Shown here piece by piece: positions 26,243 through 34,106 of a DNA stretch of 34,106 nt. Source of the DNA: Corynebacterium glucuronolyticum (GTDB lineage: Bacteria > Actinomycetota > Actinomycetes > Mycobacteriales > Mycobacteriaceae); contig JALFAQ010000073.1 of the NCBI GenBank assembly GCA_022772305.1, forward strand, positions 1 to 34,106. The letters run 5' to 3'. The notes under the pieces were generated by a model, which saw nothing but the letters and a program-made list of their open reading frames with translations, was not told the origin of the DNA and did not search any database. The position numbers were made by a program, and so were the translations under genes. Position 1 is the stretch's first letter. Every line of letters starts with the position of its first letter.

Positions 26243-26247
26243 TCACC

Positions 26248-27024
26248 ATGTTCGTGCAAACACTGAAATCCGAATGGACGAAGCTCTGGTCGGTGAACTC
26301 CATCTACTGGACAACCGGCATCTATCTCGTCCTCTGCGTCGGCTTCTCCATGCTCACCGCCCTCCTCGTGCGGTTGGACCCCAACCAGGCCCTGAGCTTT
26401 TCCGTTGACAACCTCCTCGTCCTCGTCGGCCAGGCCGGCTTCCTCGTGCTCGCTATCCAGGCCGTGCTCGTGGTGACCAACGAATACGGCAACAACTACC
26501 AATCCGCCACCTTCCTGGCCACCCCAAACCGCCCGCTCGTGGCACTCGCCAAGTGGCTCATTTACGCCTTGTTCGCGGCCGTGCTCACCTTCATCACTGT
26601 GCTGCTGTGCCTATACATGGCCAAGTTCATCGTCGGCGGCCCCATCGGTGCCTCCCTCGATGTGTGGGGCGACGAGCGCTCCCAGCGCTTTATGTGGCTC
26701 TACCCCTTCCAGGCCGTCGTCTACGTGACGGTCGGCCAGGCGCTCGGCTGGCTCACCCGTAGCACCGCCGGCTCCATCGCCATTGTGCTTCTTACCTCCA
26801 TGATCGAAGGACTGCTCAGCCTTCTCCCTAAAGTTGGCGAGCACATCTTCTACCTCATGCCGTTCAGCAACTTCAACGCGTTCATGAATAAGCGCGACAT
26901 CGTTCACATGCTTTCCGGCAAGGAGGCCCCGTGGGGCTGGGAAGGCTCCCTGTGGTACTTCCTCGCGCTCCTCGCCGTGCTCGTTATTTGCTCGATGATT
27001 TCGCTGCAAAATCGCGACGTGTAG
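26248..27024 (+). CDS. ABC-2 exporter membrane subunit
   Basis: This 258-residue membrane protein has about six hydrophobic segments. The N-terminal SEWTKLWSV is typical of ABC-2 permeases next to BcrA-type ATPases, and NEYGNNYQSATFLATPNR is the conserved cytoplasmic segment after TM2. AGGAG precedes the ATG within the end of the ATPase gene, so both subunits are co-translated. It converges on the Na/Pi gene with a 10-nt gap and no visible terminator. Confidence 0.85.
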   Translation: MFVQTLKSEWTKLWSVNSIYWTTGIYLVLCVGFSMLTALLVRLDPNQALSFSVDNLLVLVGQAGFLVLAIQAVLVVTNEYGNNYQSATFLATPNRPLVALAKWLIYALFAAVLTFITVLLCLYMAKFIVGGPIGASLDVWGDERSQRFMWLYPFQAVVYVTVGQALGWLTRSTAGSIAIVLLTSMIEGLLSLLPKVGEHIFYLMPFSNFNAFMNKRDIVHMLSGKEAPWGWEGSLWYFLALLAVLVICSMISLQNRDV

Positions 27025-27034
27025 ATTGAACTGC

Positions 27035-27961
27035 TTATACCAGGAACATCCCCGCCAGTGGCAGGACGAAGAACATGACGATGAGGAAGATGCCGAGGCG
27101 CAGCGGGGTGGCGTGACGGGAGCAGGCGCGGGCAAGTGAGAGGAACATATCGGGGAAGAGGAACACGAGAAGCGCGGTGGCCAGGTTGAACACCAGGTGC
27201 AGCACGGCGCCCTCGCTGTTGCCCGTGCGGGCGACAAACAGCATCGCCGTGGAGCAGGTGCCCAGGTTCGCGCCGGAGATGAACCGCAGCAGCCGCCGAG
27301 CAGACACCGCGCGGACGGCGGCCACAGGGATCGCGGCCGCAGTGATCGCTGTGGAGGACTGCAGGACGGCAGCGAGCCCAAACCCCACCCAGAACCCGAC
27401 GTGCCCGGTTTGGCCGGCGGAAATGAGGACGCGCAGCTGCAGGGTGATGACGCGGATCGCCACGTACAGCACAACAATCCCGACGAGCGCCCACACCCAG
27501 TGAATGCGGGGGATGGGGTGCATGTCCGAGGGCGGGAGAGCTGAAATGAAGGGGACGAACAGCAGCACGCCGACGGCATTCATCCAGAAGTGGAGGAAGA
27601 AGGCAGTGGTGGCGCGTCGGAAAGAGTGGCGGAACATAAGGGCCACGACACCGGCGGTGAAACACGTGCCGATGTTCGCGCCGAGGACGACGGTGCCCGA
27701 CCCCATAATGGTGACAAACGAGGAGGACTGGGTGATCGCGGCGGCGATGATACCGGTGGCCAAGGTGCCGTCGGAAAGCACAGACTCGGCGACGGAGGCG
27801 AGCCCCATGGCCATGAGTGTGATCGCACCGATGAGGGCACAGGTAGCCACGAAGATAGTGAACCACCGAACCGCGGCACCGGCGGGGGTGAACAAGACGT
27901 CGCGGCCGGTGCTGCGACGTTGAACCGTGCCGATAGGCGCGTACGTGGTGGGCATATCCAT
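27035..27961 (-). CDS. Na+/phosphate cotransporter (NptA/PF02690 family)
   Basis: This 308-residue membrane protein contains the two inverted repeats of the Na/Pi cotransporter family: AAAITQSSSFVTIMGSGTVV with GANIGTC, and AVLQSSTAITAAAIPVA with GANLGTC. The QSS and GANxGT pairs form the substrate and sodium sites. It probably imports phosphate or balances it with sodium; the family also includes members of uncertain substrate. ATG 27961 is used; a second ATG at 27955 has TACAGT seven nt upstream and would give a leaderless transcript of its own. It lies 15 nt behind the cardiolipin-synthase gene and is last in the def-xth-cls-npt cluster. Confidence 0.85.
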   Translation of the reverse strand: MDMPTTYAPIGTVQRRSTGRDVLFTPAGAAVRWFTIFVATCALIGAITLMAMGLASVAESVLSDGTLATGIIAAAITQSSSFVTIMGSGTVVLGANIGTCFTAGVVALMFRHSFRRATTAFFLHFWMNAVGVLLFVPFISALPPSDMHPIPRIHWVWALVGIVVLYVAIRVITLQLRVLISAGQTGHVGFWVGFGLAAVLQSSTAITAAAIPVAAVRAVSARRLLRFISGANLGTCSTAMLFVARTGNSEGAVLHLVFNLATALLVFLFPDMFLSLARACSRHATPLRLGIFLIVMFFVLPLAGMFLV

Positions 27962-27976
27962 AACTGTACGGCTACC

Positions 27977-29413
27977 TCACTGTAAGGCGGAAGTTAGGCG
28001 GAGGGCGTTGTCCAACCAGCGGCGCGGGAACGAGCGCGTGGACCATTCCTCTTCCGTCAGCTGGTGCGACACGGACAGGTACTCCTCGGTCAGCGCCATG
28101 AGCTGCCGCGTGAGTTTGCCCATCGCCATCAGGGAGATTTCGTAGTTGAGGCCGAAGGAGCGCATGTCCATGTTGGAGGAGCCGAATACGCACACGGTTG
28201 GCGGGCCATCTTCTCCCGGGTCGACGAGCACGTACTTGGTGTGCAGCACGTAGGGCATGGGGTACTGGTAGATTTCCACGCCGGCATCGAGGAGGTTTTG
28301 GTAATAGGAGCACTGGGCGTGGTGGACCACGAACTGGTCAGCTTTCTCGTTGACCAGGAGTTGCACCTTGACGCCGCGGTAGGCGGCGGAGGTGATGGCG
28401 TCAAGAAGCGAGGAGTCGGGGATGAAGTACGGGGAGCACAAAAAGAGCCGGTGCTTGGCGTTGTGCACGACGGAGTTGAACAGGCGCAGGTTCGGTTCGG
28501 CGGTGTAGCCGGGGCCGGAGGGCACGAGTTGCATGATGTCCTCGCCGGCGGGTTCCTCGTGTTCGGTGTATTCCACAACTTCTTCGGATTCCGAGTACCA
28601 GTCGGTGGCGAACACCATCGTCAGCGTGGAGACGACGGGGCCGGACAGTTCCACCATCGCATCCACCCAGGCGCGATCGGAGTGGCGCTGCAGTGCTTTG
28701 CGGTAGCTGCGCTCGATCATGTTTTGCGACCCCATGAACGCCACCTGGTTGTCCACCACCACGAGCTTGCGGTGGTTGCGGAGGTCAGGGCGGCGGAACC
28801 GCCACTTGAACGGCTGCAGCGGCAGCATGGGGCACCAGTCCACGCCGATCTCGTCGAGCCGCCTGCCCAGCGACAGGTACTTGGGGTATTTGAACGTGCC
28901 GATGTGGTCGAAGAGCAGCTTGACGGTAACGCCGCGTTTCACCGCGCGGGCGAGCGCCTGGAAGAACGGATCGGTGGTATCGTCCCAGGCGACGGTGTAG
29001 ATCTCCACGTAGACGTACTTGTCGGCGGTGTCGATGGCGCGGGCCATGGCGGCAATGGATTCCGCGTAGCCGGGGTAGAAGCCCTCCACCGTCGAGTGCA
29101 GCGCGGGAATGTGCGTGAGCACCCGGTTTTGCGTCATGATGGGGTCCACCTCGGGGCCAACGGAGGGGTTGTCCCAGCTGTCGAAGACCTCGTTGATGTC
29201 GGCGTTGGCGCGTTTTTGCATTTTGTGGCGCCGCCTGTCGACGTAGTTACTGCCCATGAGCAGGTAGAGCGGGAGGCCGACGGCGGGCAGGAAGAGGATG
29301 AGCAGAAGCCACGCGTTGGCAGAGCCGGGCTTGCGGCCGTCGGGGACGAGCCCCACGGCGAGCACCTTGATCATGTATTCCAGAACAAGGATGACAACTT
29401 CCCAGTCGGACAC
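27977..29413 (-). CDS. cls: Cardiolipin synthase-like phospholipase D protein
   Basis: This 478-residue membrane enzyme of the phospholipase-D superfamily probably joins phosphatidylglycerol to make cardiolipin. Two hydrophobic segments (about 5-25 and 33-53) make the PLD nuclease-like N-terminal membrane region. Two HKD motifs follow: NHRKLVVVD with FMGSQN, and LHTKYVLVD with FGSSNMD, each with His, Lys and Asp. Length is normal for bacterial Cls. The start is GTG 29413 behind AGGAAGGG. It sits between xth and the Na/Pi gene on the same strand with gaps under 20 nt, suggesting an operon. Confidence 0.9.
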   Translation of the reverse strand: MSDWEVVILVLEYMIKVLAVGLVPDGRKPGSANAWLLLILFLPAVGLPLYLLMGSNYVDRRRHKMQKRANADINEVFDSWDNPSVGPEVDPIMTQNRVLTHIPALHSTVEGFYPGYAESIAAMARAIDTADKYVYVEIYTVAWDDTTDPFFQALARAVKRGVTVKLLFDHIGTFKYPKYLSLGRRLDEIGVDWCPMLPLQPFKWRFRRPDLRNHRKLVVVDNQVAFMGSQNMIERSYRKALQRHSDRAWVDAMVELSGPVVSTLTMVFATDWYSESEEVVEYTEHEEPAGEDIMQLVPSGPGYTAEPNLRLFNSVVHNAKHRLFLCSPYFIPDSSLLDAITSAAYRGVKVQLLVNEKADQFVVHHAQCSYYQNLLDAGVEIYQYPMPYVLHTKYVLVDPGEDGPPTVCVFGSSNMDMRSFGLNYEISLMAMGKLTRQLMALTEEYLSVSHQLTEEEWSTRSFPRRWLDNALRLTSALQ

Positions 29414-29432
29414 GTATCCCTTCCTTTAATTC

Positions 29433-30134
29433 CTATGCGTAGTCGCAGATGAGCGGCGCGTGGTCGGAGCTTTTGCCCGCCCGTTCCTTGCGGTCGACGA
29501 AGCCGGCGATGGCGGGTTCGCGCGACAGTTGGAAGTCGATCCGCATGCCTTGGTTGCGGTCGAAGCGTCGCGCCTGGTAGTCCCAGTACGTGTACTCGTC
29601 GGGCGAGACGATGGGCAGCACGTCGGTGAGGTATTCGAACGCCGCGCGCTCGGGCTCGGTGACGTGGGTGATGAGCTGCGATTCGTCGTACACGTCCTGC
29701 GGGCGGGGTACGACGTTGAAGTCACCCATGGCGAGATCCGCTTCGGGGGCTGCGTAGCGCGCGAAGTTGTACAAAAAGCGCAGCTTGTAGTCGTAGTGCG
29801 GGTGGTCGATGTCGCGGCCGTTGGGCACGTACAGGCTCCAGATGCGTTTGCCTCCGCACACGGCCGACACCGCGCGCCCTTCGCGTTTTCCCTCGTAGTC
29901 GGGTTGCCCGAGAAACGAGGTCTGCACGTCGTCGAGGCCGACGCGAGACAAGATCGCCACGCCGTTCCACTGGTTGTAGCCCACGTGTGCGACCTCGTAG
30001 CCGTCGACCTCGGGAAACTCCTTCAGTTTGGTTTCCTGCAGCGCGAGCACATCGATATCGTGGCGCGTGAGAAGATCGGTGATGCGGTCACGTCGCGCCC
30101 GCGCCGAGTTCACATTCCACGTCCCAATCCTCAT
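29433..30134 (-). CDS. xth: Exodeoxyribonuclease III / AP endonuclease
   Basis: This 233-residue endonuclease/exonuclease/phosphatase-fold enzyme of base-excision repair cuts 5' of abasic sites. Its motifs are all in order: LALQETK (metal-binding Glu), YVPNGRDID, GDFNVVPRP (catalytic Asp and Asn), MRIDFQLS and SDHAPLI (catalytic Asp-His). It is shorter than E. coli XthA (268) but complete. It lies ten nt after def. The arrangement xth next to def and the Rv0430/Rv0431-like genes resembles the M. tuberculosis locus as I recall it. Confidence 0.92.
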   Translation of the reverse strand: MRIGTWNVNSARARRDRITDLLTRHDIDVLALQETKLKEFPEVDGYEVAHVGYNQWNGVAILSRVGLDDVQTSFLGQPDYEGKREGRAVSAVCGGKRIWSLYVPNGRDIDHPHYDYKLRFLYNFARYAAPEADLAMGDFNVVPRPQDVYDESQLITHVTEPERAAFEYLTDVLPIVSPDEYTYWDYQARRFDRNQGMRIDFQLSREPAIAGFVDRKERAGKSSDHAPLICDYA

Positions 30135-30144
30135 AGGTTAAAGC

Positions 30145-30675
30145 TTAGCTGTGCTCGGGCGTCCAGGTCTGTCCCGGCTCTTTCCAGCCGTTGTCTCGGA
30201 TCGCTCTTTTGGCTTCTCGACGAAACCTTCCAATGGTGACGTCTGTGTACACTTGGCCCCTCAAGTGTCCGCACTCGTGCTGGAAGCACCGTGCCAAAAA
30301 GTCTTCGCCCTCGAACTCCACGGGGTTGCCGTTTTCGTCGGTGCCGGTGACCTTGGCCCAGGAGGCGCGGCCGGTGGGGAAGTATTCGCCAGGGAGGCTG
30401 AGGCAGCCCTCGAGGTCTTCTTCCTCGTCGGGCATAGTTTCGGGGATCTCGCTGGTTTCGAGGACAGGGTTGACTACGACGCCCTTTATGCCTTCGCAGT
30501 CGAAGACGAAGAAGGACTGGTTGAGCCCCACCTGGTTGGCGGCGAGGCCGACACCGTTGGCGGCGTACATGGTCTCAAACATGTCGTCGATAAGCGTCGA
30601 GGGCAGCGGAGTTTCGACAGGTTCCGTCGGCGTGTGGAGAACCGGATCCCCACAGATAACAATAGGCATAATCAC
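30145..30675 (-). CDS. def: Peptide deformylase
   Basis: Def removes the formyl group from new proteins using a metal held by Cys and two His. The 176-residue protein shows motif 1 [10 protein letters not shown], motif 2 EGCLSLPG (metal cysteine) and motif 3 QHECGHLRG (HEXXH). Glycine after the cysteine in motif 3 is usual in actinobacteria. The start is GTG 30675 with CGTAAT six nt upstream, or ATG 30669; both lack a ribosome site. It is divergent from the DUF3263 gene across a 40-nt gap. Confidence 0.93.
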   Translation of the reverse strand: MIMPIVICGDPVLHTPTEPVETPLPSTLIDDMFETMYAANGVGLAANQVGLNQSFFVFDCEGIKGVVVNPVLETSEIPETMPDEEEDLEGCLSLPGEYFPTGRASWAKVTGTDENGNPVEFEGEDFLARCFQHECGHLRGQVYTDVTIGRFRREAKRAIRDNGWKEPGQTWTPEHS

Positions 30676-30715
30676 AGTACGATTACGTTACCAGGGATGA
30701 AGGAGAGGAGAAACG

Positions 30716-30910
30716 ATGGACGACGAAGCCCTGCTCGCGTTTGAGAAGGAACACCCCAGCCCCAGCGGGAAGAAGGATGACCTCATTCGCGAGCACGGAA
30801 TCACCCCTGTGGCGTACTACCAAAGGCTGAACAAACTCATTGATACCGCGTGGGCGCGCGAAAAATATCCGGTTATGCTTGCCCAGCTAGAGCGGTTGCG
30901 TAAGATTTAA
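30716..30910 (+). CDS. DUF3263 small protein (Rv0430-like)
   Basis: This 64-residue soluble protein of unknown function has helix-turn-helix character: LAFEKEHPSPSGKKDDLIRE then GITPVAYYQRLNKLID, typical of DUF3263. It is probably a DNA-binding or regulatory protein. A strong AGGAGAGGAG ribosome site precedes ATG 30716. Three nt separate it from the LytR_C gene. The same pair (Rv0430-Rv0431) stands beside def in M. tuberculosis by my recollection. Confidence 0.85.
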   Translation: MDDEALLAFEKEHPSPSGKKDDLIREHGITPVAYYQRLNKLIDTAWAREKYPVMLAQLERLRKI

Positions 30911-30913
30911 CCC

Positions 30914-31525
30914 ATGGAACACAACGACGACGAAACCCGCCCCTACCGTGGTGCCCACGCTGCCGACTCGGCGCCCGCCGCACCGAGTAGCTCAGCCGGT
31001 GTCCCCCTGCGTGGTATCGGGATGATCGCCATCGCTGTGGCCATTCTCATCCTGTTGTGGGCGATCTTCTTCTTCGGCGGAGATAAGGACAGTGGCACGG
31101 TGGCCACGACAACGCAAGCCGCCAGCACCAGTGCTAGTGCTAGTGCCACCACCACCGTGTCCTCCTCCGTCCAGGTGACCACCACGGAGGAAGTTCCACC
31201 AGCAGAGTCGACTCCCGCGGAGGCTCCCGCTGCCCCCGCGCCTGCGCAAGATACGCACCCACAGGTGCACGTTCTCAATAACTCCACCGTTCAAGGGCTT
31301 GCCGCCGACGTGGCCAACCGGCTCACCTCGGCCGGCAACACCACGGGCGAGGTAGGAAACCTTCCCGACGTGGAAACCCCACAGTCCATGGTTTACTTCA
31401 GCCCCGGTGATGAAGCGGCTGCCAAGCGCGTGGCCGACCAACTAGGCATCAACTACGGCCCCAAGATTCCCGCGGTGGAAAACTACCCAGGCCTCGTCGT
31501 CGTAGTGACGCAAGATCTCCAGTAA
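30914..31525 (+). CDS. LytR_C domain membrane protein (VirR-like)
   Basis: This 203-residue protein has a cytoplasmic N-terminus, one TM segment (about 34-54, GIGMIAIAVAILILLWAIFF), a Ser/Thr/Ala-rich wall-spanning linker (about 60-112) and a LytR_C domain at the C-terminus (about 117-203: VHVLNNSTVQGLAADVANRL, MVYFSPGDEAAAKRVADQLG). The domain is found in cell-envelope proteins; M. tuberculosis Rv0431 (VirR), which affects envelope permeability and vesicle release, has this layout and neighbours. The direct role here is inferred. ATG 30914 is three nt after the DUF3263 stop. Confidence 0.85.
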   Translation: MEHNDDETRPYRGAHAADSAPAAPSSSAGVPLRGIGMIAIAVAILILLWAIFFFGGDKDSGTVATTTQAASTSASASATTTVSSSVQVTTTEEVPPAESTPAEAPAAPAPAQDTHPQVHVLNNSTVQGLAADVANRLTSAGNTTGEVGNLPDVETPQSMVYFSPGDEAAAKRVADQLGINYGPKIPAVENYPGLVVVVTQDLQ

Positions 31526-31532
31526 GAGGCTC

Positions 31533-32603
31533 ATGGAAGTATTTAATCGCTCCCCCCATCACACCCTCGGCGTGGAATGGGAGGTAGCTTGCGTTGACCC
31601 CGAAAACGGCGACCTTGTCCGTTCCCCGGAGGAATGTTTCGGCATCGACGGGGTCGTCCCCGAACTGCTCACCAATACGCTGGAACTCGTCAGTGGCGTC
31701 CACACGAGCTCCCCTGGAGCGGTGCGTGACCTGCAGGGGAAGCTGGAGCAGGTGCGACCGTTCGTCGAAAAGCGTGGAAAGAAACTGTGGGCCTCGGGAA
31801 CCCACCCGACGGCGCACTGGCAGGACCAGGAGCTGTCCAACAAGTCGCACTACTCGGAAATCATTGAGCGCACCCGGTTCTGGGGCATGCAGATGCTCAT
31901 CTGGGGCCTCCACGTGCACGTCGGCATCCGGCACGAGGACCGCGTGTGGCCGATCATCAACGCACTCATGGCGCACTACCCGCAGCTTCTCACGCTGGCG
32001 TGCTCTTCGCCCGGCTGGGACGGCATGGACACCGGCTATGCCTCCACGCGCACGATGCTCTACCAGCAGCTTCCCACAGCTGGCATGCCGTACCAGTTCC
32101 AGAGCTGGGAGGAATGGTCCAACTTCCAGGTCGACCAGCAGCGCTCCGGTGTCGTCAGCCACATCGGTTACATGCACTTCGACATCCGCCCCTCCGGCAA
32201 GTGGGGCACCATCGAGGTTCGCATTGCCGACGCCCCCACCAACATCACCGAGCTTCGCGCCATCGTCGCCTTTACACACATGATGGTCGTCTACTTCGAC
32301 CGCCTGCTGGATGAGGGGCCCCTGCCCATCCTCCAACCCTGGCACGTCTCCGAAAACAAGTGGCGCGCCGCCCGCTACGGTCTCGACGCCGAAATTATTG
32401 TCGACCGCGACACCAAGGAAGCCTGGGTCCGCGACGAGCTCGCCGCCTGGGTTGAGCGCCTCACCCCGCTCGCCCGCGAATTCGGTTGCGAGGACGACCT
32501 CCGCCAGGTCTTCACCGTCATCGAGCAGGGCGCCTACGAGCGGCAGCGCGCGCTCTACAAGGACGGCGGCTGGATGGATGTCATCCGCGACTCGTACCTG
32601 TAG
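31533..32603 (+). CDS. Carboxylate-amine ligase, GCS2 (YbdK) family
   Basis: This 356-residue ATP-dependent ligase of the glutamate-cysteine ligase type-2 superfamily is like M. tuberculosis Rv0433. It begins with TLGVEWEVACVDP (the GxExE-like metal/glutamate segment), and has the WASGTHPTAHW loop, WGLHVHVGI and GTIEVRIADAP, which are diagnostic. It forms a gamma-glutamyl or similar amide; YbdK members have weak glutamate-cysteine ligase activity, so glutathione synthesis should not be assumed (corynebacteria use mycothiol). ATG 31533 follows AAGAGG and lies seven nt behind the LytR_C gene, so the three plus-strand genes form an operon. Confidence 0.85.
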   Translation: MEVFNRSPHHTLGVEWEVACVDPENGDLVRSPEECFGIDGVVPELLTNTLELVSGVHTSSPGAVRDLQGKLEQVRPFVEKRGKKLWASGTHPTAHWQDQELSNKSHYSEIIERTRFWGMQMLIWGLHVHVGIRHEDRVWPIINALMAHYPQLLTLACSSPGWDGMDTGYASTRTMLYQQLPTAGMPYQFQSWEEWSNFQVDQQRSGVVSHIGYMHFDIRPSGKWGTIEVRIADAPTNITELRAIVAFTHMMVVYFDRLLDEGPLPILQPWHVSENKWRAARYGLDAEIIVDRDTKEAWVRDELAAWVERLTPLAREFGCEDDLRQVFTVIEQGAYERQRALYKDGGWMDVIRDSYL

Positions 32604-32642
32604 GGCGCTCTGGTAGCGCGCCTGCGAAAAGAGGCCTTTTTC
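32604..32642 (+). terminator. Possible terminator of the DUF3263-LytR_C-ligase operon
   Basis: A short GCGCT/AGCGC hairpin right after the stop and a small AAAAG...CTTTT hairpin ending in TTTTT (about 32637-32641) make a weak terminator. Confidence 0.35.
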
Positions 32643-32782
32643 CGGTCGTTTTCTATGATGTAGTTTTGTATCGACGCAGGTCAGTGGTAGCTAATTTGCG
32701 AATAGTGGCCGGAAAATACGGCTGGTTAATTTTGGCCTGAATCTGGGTGGCGGGTTCCCCTCTCCTGTGTCACAATGCGGAT

Positions 32783-33596
32783 ATGAAACTCGGGGAGGGG
32801 CTTATTTTTACGGCAAGCATGAGAATAATGAACTATCCGCGCGTTATCGGCGTGGTGAGTTGGTGAAGCTCAGCACGGGTGTGTATTACCCGCGGAAACC
32901 GTTCCAGGCGTTGCGGCCAGGGGAAAAGTCGTTCCTCGCATCGGTGGCGATCGGGGCGGCTAAGCATGATTTGGTGGGAAGGTCGGCAGGTGCCATCTGG
33001 CTGTATCCAGAGATTGATGCACGCCGGTTTTTCACTCCGGAGGCGCGGGGTCGTGCATATAGATCGCAGCTAACCATCGCTTTCCGCGCCGTTACCTAAT
33101 CTGGCATGCACACGGTCAGTTTCCTGGACCGGGAGATTTAGCTGACGAGTCCGGCACTGACGGTCGTAGATGTGGCGCGCTGGCATGGGATTGCGGAGGC
33201 GGTTGCACTAGGGGACAGACTGCTTTGGATGCACGTGCTGGAGTCTGATGCGGTTCACGGGGCGCTGGCGGAGCGGAAGTATTGTGCGCAGGTGAATCAG
33301 GCGGTGGTGGCGGCCGGGCTTTTCGACGGCACCTCGGAAAGCGAAGTGAAGGTGGCGCTGCATAGGGAACATATCACTATTCCGCAGGTCGATGTGTAAA
33401 GCGCGGCGGGGAAGTGGATCGGCCGGGTGGTTTTTCTTTATCCGGACAATTCGGTGGCGTTGGAATATGACGGGCGGGGGAAGATGCAGGGGGAATTTGG
33501 CATCGCGCCGGAGCTGGGGAGTGGTTGGTGTCGTTGCGCCAGGCTATAGAGGCCAATCGGGGGCGTGTATTTCCCCAGGCGCGGTGGCAAAAATAA
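32783..33596 (+). pseudogene. Broken AbiEi-type antitoxin-like gene
   Basis: This is the remains of a gene of the type IV toxin-antitoxin AbiEi-like family common in actinobacteria. ATG 32783 begins MKLGEGLIFTASM; near 32825 the homology jumps one frame to NNELSARYRRGELVKLSTGV, GVYYPRKPF and KHDLVGRSAGAIWLYP. The same frame then continues through nonsense codons at 33097 (TAA), 33139 (TAG; probably a former Glu in REIELTSPALTV) and 33397 (TAA) to GKWIGRVVFLYPDNSVALEY, the usual nuclease-like core with EYDG. After FGIAPE there is an internal deletion and the C-terminus resumes in another frame as LVSLRQAIEANRGRVFPQAR, ending at TAA 33594-33596. One frameshift, three stops and one deletion leave it non-functional. 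Confidence 0.8.
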
Positions 33597-33708
33597 AACA
33601 ACAAATCCGCTGTGAAAATACCTCCGCATCTAGTGCTTAGCCACCAAAAACAAGGTAACGTTTAATCCGATACAACTCACTAATGTAAACCGGAAAGGGG
33701 TAAGAGGC

Positions 33709-34106
33709 GTGTCGGAAAAACTGCAGAAAATCCTTTCTGATCTTGAGGATACGAGATCGGATCGGGAGAAGCTGTACATCGAGTTCCACCAGCACCCGGA
33801 ACTGTCCTTGCAGGAGGAGTGGACGTCGCAGAAGATTGTCGACGAGCTGGACGCGGCGGGCATCGAGCACCGCCGCGTCGGCAACACAGGCGTGGTGGCT
33901 ATCATTCGCAATGGCGACGGCCCCGCCGTGGCGATGCGCGCGGATATCGACGCGCTGCCCGTCCCGGAAGAATCGGGCAAGGACTACGCCTCCACCGTGG
34001 AGGGGAAAAGCCATGCGTGTGGCCACGATTTCCACATCATGAGCCTGCTGACGGCGCTGAAGCTGTTCAATAACCACAAGGATCAGTGGTCGGGCACGTA
34101 CGTCGG
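33709..34106 (+). CDS. M20-family amidohydrolase (partial)
   Basis: The first 132 codons of a zinc peptidase/amidohydrolase (hippurate hydrolase/AmiB type) are present, cut by the right edge. The start is GTG 33709 behind GGAAAGGGG and AAGAGG. FHQHPELSLQEEWTSQKIVD is the family's N-terminal motif, MRADIDALPVPEE follows, and SHACGHDFH carries the metal-binding Cys and His residues. It probably cleaves N-acyl amino acids or small amides; the substrate cannot be told. Confidence 0.88.
   Translation, partial: MSEKLQKILSDLEDTRSDREKLYIEFHQHPELSLQEEWTSQKIVDELDAAGIEHRRVGNTGVVAIIRNGDGPAVAMRADIDALPVPEESGKDYASTVEGKSHACGHDFHIMSLLTALKLFNNHKDQWSGTYV

Noticed and set aside
30145..30675. HECGH in peptide deformylase instead of HExDH
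   Set aside because: Glycine at this position is normal for actinobacterial enzymes; the metal ligands are intact.
1..34106. CRISPR arrays, tRNA or rRNA genes, transposase genes
   Set aside because: No regularly spaced direct repeats, tRNA-like cloverleaf sequence, rRNA sequence or intact transposase motifs were seen.

Overview
The window reads as the chromosome of a Corynebacterium. The gene content and order are typical of Corynebacteriales: pta-ackA, FprA-type ferredoxin/NADP reductase, the GlnX-GlnH-PknG glutamate-sensing operon, and a def / DUF3263 / LytR_C (VirR-like) / YbdK-type ligase block that I recall from M. tuberculosis Rv0427c-Rv0433. Many genes appear leaderless, with a -10 hexamer 6-8 nt before the start codon, which is also common in this group. 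The exact species cannot be read from the sequence.

Layout. 1-0.2 kb: 5' end of an unidentified minus-strand gene. 0.4-2.0 kb: DHA2-type MFS exporter. 2.5-3.6 kb: shortened PurT-like ATP-grasp protein that has lost its ligand residues. 3.5-4.7 kb: two tandem ElaA-type GNAT acetyltransferases. 4.8-6.2 kb: fprA. 6.5-9.1 kb: pta-ackA (acetate activation/overflow). 9.2-20.0 kb: a surface-protein island with three tandem paralogues. The first and third are intact secreted proteins of about 1,000 and 1,165 residues with calcium-binding TSP3-like repeats; the third also has Rib/YPDG domains. The middle copy is a heavily disrupted pseudogene. 20.1-24.8 kb: glnX-glnH-pknG, translationally coupled. 24.8-27.0 kb: Nudix hydrolase and a two-gene ABC exporter. 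27.0-30.7 kb: minus-strand cluster def, xth, cardiolipin synthase-like, Na/Pi cotransporter-like. 30.7-32.6 kb: plus-strand DUF3263, VirR/LytR_C-like and GCS2-family ligase genes. 32.8-33.6 kb: a previously intact AbiEi-type gene now broken by a frameshift, three nonsense codons and a deletion. 33.7 kb to the end: start of an M20 amidohydrolase.

How it fits together. The housekeeping backbone covers acetate/acetyl-CoA exchange (Pta, AckA), redox supply (FprA) and control of the 2-oxoglutarate/glutamate node (GlnH senses, GlnX spans the membrane, PknG phosphorylates). From memory of C. glutamicum, ackA and pknG are near neighbours, so the 11-kb surface-protein block looks like an insertion or lineage-specific expansion there. 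The most unusual element is a C-terminal module of about 100 residues shared by the surface proteins: two hydrophobic segments, each bordered by a conserved cysteine, around an amphipathic stretch, with no LPXTG signal. It may be an alternative cell-envelope anchor. The three copies also share signal-peptide sequence and a similarly placed promoter.
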